Source: JAKSUT01 sp045616505 (GTDB lineage: Bacteria; Cyanobacteriota; Vampirovibrionia; Gastranaerophilales; Gastranaerophilaceae). Taken from it: a stretch of DNA of 64,000 nt. How positions within the stretch are numbered: the stretch's first letter is position 1; each line of letters opens with the position of its first letter. The position numbers were made by a program, and so were the translations under genes. The stretch is taken from positions 27,337 to 91,336 of the forward strand of contig JAZLGV010000132.1 of NCBI GenBank assembly GCA_045616505.1, written 5' to 3'. Below are positions 60,698 through 64,000 of the stretch, in pieces. A model generated the notes under the pieces. That model worked only from the letters and a program-made list of their open reading frames with translations. It had not been told where the DNA came from and did not search any database.

Positions 60698-61855
60698 TTA
60701 TTTTTTGTTATCTTTTTTTTCTACTTTTAATTCTTCTTCGCTGACAATTTTTACAGGTGTATCAGGAATAACTTTTTGAATGTTACCTGTTATAATTTTG
60801 TCACCTTTTTTAAGTCCTGAAGTGACAATCCAATTGTCTTTATATTGTCCTTCAACAGTAATGAAGCACATTTGAGGAAGTCCTTTTTCGTCTATTTTAT
60901 AAACATATTTTCCTTTAGGGTTTTCCATTACAGCAGTTTGAGGAACAACAGGAACTGTTGTTTTATTGTTTGAGTAAATTTTAATTTTAACGTAATCACC
61001 GTTTATTAAAAGTCCGTCTGGATTTTTGAATTCTGCTCTTAACATTATTGAACCAGTTGTTTCTTCAATGATGTTATTTTGGAAATTTTGAATACCATCG
61101 TATTTATATTTTTCACCATTTGCAAGTATTAATTCTGTTTTACGTCCTGTATTTTTTACATTTTCATCTATTTCTTGTAATACTTGGAATGTTTTTGCTG
61201 CAACTGGGAATGTTGCATAAATTGGATTTACGCTATAAATGGTTGTGATACTTCCAGAATCTTTAGTAACGTAGTTTCCAACTGTTATTTCCATCATACC
61301 AACACGTCCGTCAACAGGAGCTTTAACGTGAGTGTAACTATAATTTCTTTCAGCATCTTTAAGTTTTGCTGTATATAATTTTAGTTGAGCTCTTAAATCG
61401 TCACGATTTGATACTAATTGGTCGTAGTTGTCTTTTGAAATATATTGTTTTTTAAGCAAAGTTTCTGAACGTTGAGCATTTTTTTCTGCATATTTTAATT
61501 TTGCTCTTGTGGCTTCTACGTTTGCTTTTGCTTCTTGTAGAGCATTTGCATATTCTTGAGGTTCTATTTCAAATAAAACTTGTCCTTTTTTAACGAAATC
61601 TCCTTCTTTGAAATATGATTTTGTTAAATAACCGCTAATTCTGGCTACAACATCAACTCTTCTGTCAGAAATAATACGTCCAGGAGCTTCTACTTGCATT
61701 TGAACATCTGCATTTTTAATTTCTGATACAGAAACAGCGGTTACTGCTCCAGCTTTATGCTTTTTCATTAATATTTGTGTAACTCCAGATATACAAAATC
61801 TGATGGCGATTAATGATAAAGCAATTATTAAACCAATTATTATCTTTTTTTTCAT
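60698..61855 (-). CDS. RND periplasmic adaptor (membrane-fusion) protein
   Basis: 385 residues. N-terminal anchor/signal helix (KKKIIIGLIIALSLIAIRFC), then lipoyl and coiled-coil hairpin regions (ANVEATRAKLKYAEKNA), a beta-barrel and a membrane-proximal domain ending KIVSEEEL. ATG 61855 is chosen over 61873 because AGGA lies seven bases upstream. Joins the RND pump to an outer-membrane channel encoded elsewhere. Confidence 0.92.
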   Translation of the reverse strand: MKKKIIIGLIIALSLIAIRFCISGVTQILMKKHKAGAVTAVSVSEIKNADVQMQVEAPGRIISDRRVDVVARISGYLTKSYFKEGDFVKKGQVLFEIEPQEYANALQEAKANVEATRAKLKYAEKNAQRSETLLKKQYISKDNYDQLVSNRDDLRAQLKLYTAKLKDAERNYSYTHVKAPVDGRVGMMEITVGNYVTKDSGSITTIYSVNPIYATFPVAAKTFQVLQEIDENVKNTGRKTELILANGEKYKYDGIQNFQNNIIEETTGSIMLRAEFKNPDGLLINGDYVKIKIYSNNKTTVPVVPQTAVMENPKGKYVYKIDEKGLPQMCFITVEGQYKDNWIVTSGLKKGDKIITGNIQKVIPDTPVKIVSEEELKVEKKDNKK

Positions 61856-61903
61856 CTTTAATTCCTGTCCCAAGCTTAATTGTTTTGTATAAAAATTATT
61901 ATA

Positions 61904-61938
61904 AAAGCGAGAATATTAATTAAAATATTCCCGCTTTT
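61904..61938 (-). terminator. Terminator of clpC (minus strand)
   Basis: AAAAGCGAGAATATT pairs with AATATTCCCGCTTTT (one mismatch); on the minus strand the stem ends in CTTTTATAATAATTTTT. Confidence 0.7.
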
Positions 61939-61950
61939 AGTTATTAAAAT

Positions 61951-64000
61951 TTATTTTTTTTCAAAAGTAATTTTTTCGTTTTCTAATTTTAATACGATAG
62001 TATCACCAGCAGAATATTTGTTTGTTAAAATTTCTTCTGCTAAAATATCTTCAATTTTTCTTTGAATTAATCTTCTTAATGGTCTTGCACCATAAGCTTC
62101 AGAGTAACCGTCTTTAGCCAAGAAATCTTTAACTTCGTCTGTAACTTCAGTTTTCAAATCTCTTTCTTCAAGACGTTTGAATAAATCTTTCAACATTAAA
62201 TCAACGATTTCTCTGATTTCTTCTTTTTGTAAGTGGTTGAATACGATAATATCGTCAATTCTGTTTAAGAATTCTGGTCTGAATGCTTTTTTAAGTTCTT
62301 CATTCACTGTATCTTTAAGTTTTTCGTATTTGTCTTTCTTTTCATCTTCAGCAGCTGAGAAACCAAGTTTTGATTGAGTTGTAATCATACTTGCACCAAC
62401 GTTTGAAGTCATGATAATTACAGTATTTTTGAAGTTTACGTGTCTTCCTTTTGCATCTGTCAATCTACCATCATCCAAGATTTGCAACATAATGTTGAAT
62501 ACATCTGGGTGAGCTTTTTCGATTTCGTCGAAAAGAATAACAGAGTAAGGTTTTTTACGTACAAGTTCTGACAAATGTCCACCATCGTCATAACCAACGT
62601 ATCCTGGAGGTGAACCAATAAGTTTTGCAGTTGAATGTTTTTCCATAAATTCTGACATATCAACTCTTAACATATTGTCTTCAGCACCAAACATAGCTTC
62701 TGCAAGTGCTTTTGCAAGTTCTGTTTTACCAACACCAGTAGGACCTGAGAAAATGAAACTTCCGATAGGTCTGTTTGGTGATTTTAAACCAACTCTTGCA
62801 CGACGAATTGCTTTTGAAATAGCGACAACGGCATCTGATTGACCAATTACTCTTTGGTGTAGAGTTTTTTCTAAATTTAGTAATCTTTCGCCTTCACCTT
62901 CTGTAAGTTTTGTTACAGGAACACCTGTCATTGTAGAAATAACTTCTGCAATATTTTCTTCTGTTACAGTTGGTTTATTTGCTTCGTGTTCTTCTTTGCA
63001 TTTAGCTGAAACTTCTCTGATTCTGTCTTTCAAATCAGCTTCATCATCTCTAAGTTGAGATGCTTTTTCGAATTCTTGGTTGCGAATAGCATCTTCTTTT
63101 TCTTTTATTAATGCACGAAGTTCTTTATCAAGTTCTTTTCCTTCTGGTGAAAGAGTGCTAACTTGTAAACGAACTTTTGAACTAGCTTCATCTAAAACGT
63201 CAATTGCTTTATCTGGTAAAAATCTATCAGTAATGTATTTGCTAGATAGTTTTACAGATGCAACAACTGCGCCATCTGAAATGTTTAATTTGTGGTGTTC
63301 TTCGTATTTTGGACGAATACCTTTGATAATTTGAATTGTTTCATCAATTGAAGGTTCTTCGATAAGAACTGATTGGAAACGTCTTTCTAATGCTGAATCT
63401 TTTTCAACATATTTTCTATATTCATCAAGTGTTGTAGCACCGATAACTTGAATTTCACCACGAGAAAGAGCAGGTTTCAAGATGTTTGCAGCATCAATAG
63501 CACCTTCTGCTGCACCTGCACCAATAAGAGTGTGCATTTCATCAATTACAAGAATGATGTTTCCTGCTTGTCTTATTTCGTCCATAATCTTTTTCAAACG
63601 TTCTTCAAATTCACCACGATATTTTGTGCCGGCAATTAAAAGACCCATATCTAGTTGGATAACTTTTTTGTCTTCTAAAATATCAGGAACTTCTGCATTT
63701 ACAATTCTAATTGCAAGACCTTCTGCAACTGCAGTTTTACCAACCCCTGGTTCACCTAATAGAACTGGATTGTTTTTAGTTCTTCTTGCAAGAATTTGAA
63801 TAACTCTTTCGATTTCTTTTTCACGACCGATTACTGGGTCAAGTCTAAGTTCTTGAGCTGCAAGTGTAAGGTCTGTACCAAATTCGTCTAAACTTGGTGT
63901 TTTTGCCTTTGTTGTTGAAGAACTTGAAGTTGTTCCAGATGCAACTGTTTGAGGTTTTGTTTCACCTAACATTTTAACTACGTTGCTTCTGATTTTGTTT
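61951..64000 (-). CDS. clpC: ClpC AAA+ protease ATPase subunit (N-terminus outside window)
   Basis: The frame continues through base 64000 ([12 protein letters not shown], the end of the Clp N-domain), so the gene is cut by the window; Met at 63972 is internal. About 683 residues are visible: D1 Walker [16 protein letters not shown], a UVR motif ([18 protein letters not shown]) between the lobes, and D2 Walker [15 protein letters not shown]. The UVR motif distinguishes ClpC from ClpB. It unfolds substrates for ClpP. Confidence 0.95.
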   Translation of the reverse strand, partial: NKIRSNVVKMLGETKPQTVASGTTSSSSTTKAKTPSLDEFGTDLTLAAQELRLDPVIGREKEIERVIQILARRTKNNPVLLGEPGVGKTAVAEGLAIRIVNAEVPDILEDKKVIQLDMGLLIAGTKYRGEFEERLKKIMDEIRQAGNIILVIDEMHTLIGAGAAEGAIDAANILKPALSRGEIQVIGATTLDEYRKYVEKDSALERRFQSVLIEEPSIDETIQIIKGIRPKYEEHHKLNISDGAVVASVKLSSKYITDRFLPDKAIDVLDEASSKVRLQVSTLSPEGKELDKELRALIKEKEDAIRNQEFEKASQLRDDEADLKDRIREVSAKCKEEHEANKPTVTEENIAEVISTMTGVPVTKLTEGEGERLLNLEKTLHQRVIGQSDAVVAISKAIRRARVGLKSPNRPIGSFIFSGPTGVGKTELAKALAEAMFGAEDNMLRVDMSEFMEKHSTAKLIGSPPGYVGYDDGGHLSELVRKKPYSVILFDEIEKAHPDVFNIMLQILDDGRLTDAKGRHVNFKNTVIIMTSNVGASMITTQSKLGFSAAEDEKKDKYEKLKDTVNEELKKAFRPEFLNRIDDIIVFNHLQKEEIREIVDLMLKDLFKRLEERDLKTEVTDEVKDFLAKDGYSEAYGARPLRRLIQRKIEDILAEEILTNKYSAGDTIVLKLENEKITFEKK

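Noticed and set aside
1..64000. tRNA, rRNA, insertion sequence, integrase or prophage
   Set aside because: None seen by eye; a tRNA search program should confirm, since short tRNAs in AT-rich DNA are easily missed.

Overview
The window is about 30% GC, gene-dense and bacterial, with every gene complete except two cut by the window edges (an M29 aminopeptidase at the left, ClpC at the right). LptB/LptF, an RND efflux pump, an ArnT-like glycosyltransferase and a possible C-terminal barrel point to a two-membrane cell. Together with MinC/MinD/MinE, HPF, a FliO-FliP-FliQ-FliR export set, GcvPB, a 2-hydroxyacyl-CoA-dehydratase-activase-like protein and no photosynthesis or respiration genes, this best fits a fermentative gut lineage of the non-photosynthetic Cyanobacteria sister group (Vampirovibrionia/Melainabacteria, probably Gastranaerophilales). 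That placement is inference from protein flavour, not from a marker search.

Layout. 1-6.8 kb: aminopeptidase, an AMIN-like envelope protein, then a lysS-lptB-lptF-NAGPA-like operon closed by a terminator. 6.8-9.3 kb: amino-acid permease and tandem UspA on the minus strand. 9.3-14.3 kb: sigma factor, gcvPB, dehydratase-activase-like protein, membrane protein and miaA, closely packed. 14.3-18.8 kb: a 1523-residue protein with an anthrax-lethal-factor-like zinc site. 19.0-22.6 kb: a type III export gene block (two-SpoA FliM/FliN/SctQ-like protein, FliO, FliP, FliQ, FliR). 22.7-30.4 kb: rpsT, BioD-like, miaB, small proteins, a PC4-like protein, priA and an ABC-F ATPase. 30.4-41.5 kb: mostly minus-strand genes (XRE regulator, transglutaminase-like protein with a beta-rich tail, AI-2E-type permease, membrane-anchored PHP protein, CstA, CheR-like methyltransferase, anmK, PurD-like). 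41.6-48.1 kb: small proteins, ferredoxin, a HigBA-type toxin-antitoxin pair with its operator, ArnT-like enzyme, metallophosphoesterase and GH38. 48.2-54.3 kb: a soluble FtsH/M41-like protease with degenerate ATPase sites, then minC-minD-minE in which MinE carries a 30-cysteine tail. 54.3-64 kb: a CATG-palindrome cluster, small Cys protein, HPF, class II aldolase, RND pump and clpC.

The least ordinary material is (i) the Cys-repeat MinE, (ii) the M41 protease with two degenerate AAA regions, (iii) the two-SpoA protein with a strong internal ribosome-binding site before its second SpoA domain, as in type III secretion SctQ, (iv) several large signal-peptide-less proteins with Asn/Lys-rich N-termini (zincin, transglutaminase-like, CheR-like, M41) that could be substrates of a secretion route, and (v) a recurrent promoter layout with the -10 box six bases before ATG and no Shine-Dalgarno, implying leaderless mRNAs. 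No rRNA, tRNA, CRISPR array, insertion sequence or prophage was found.
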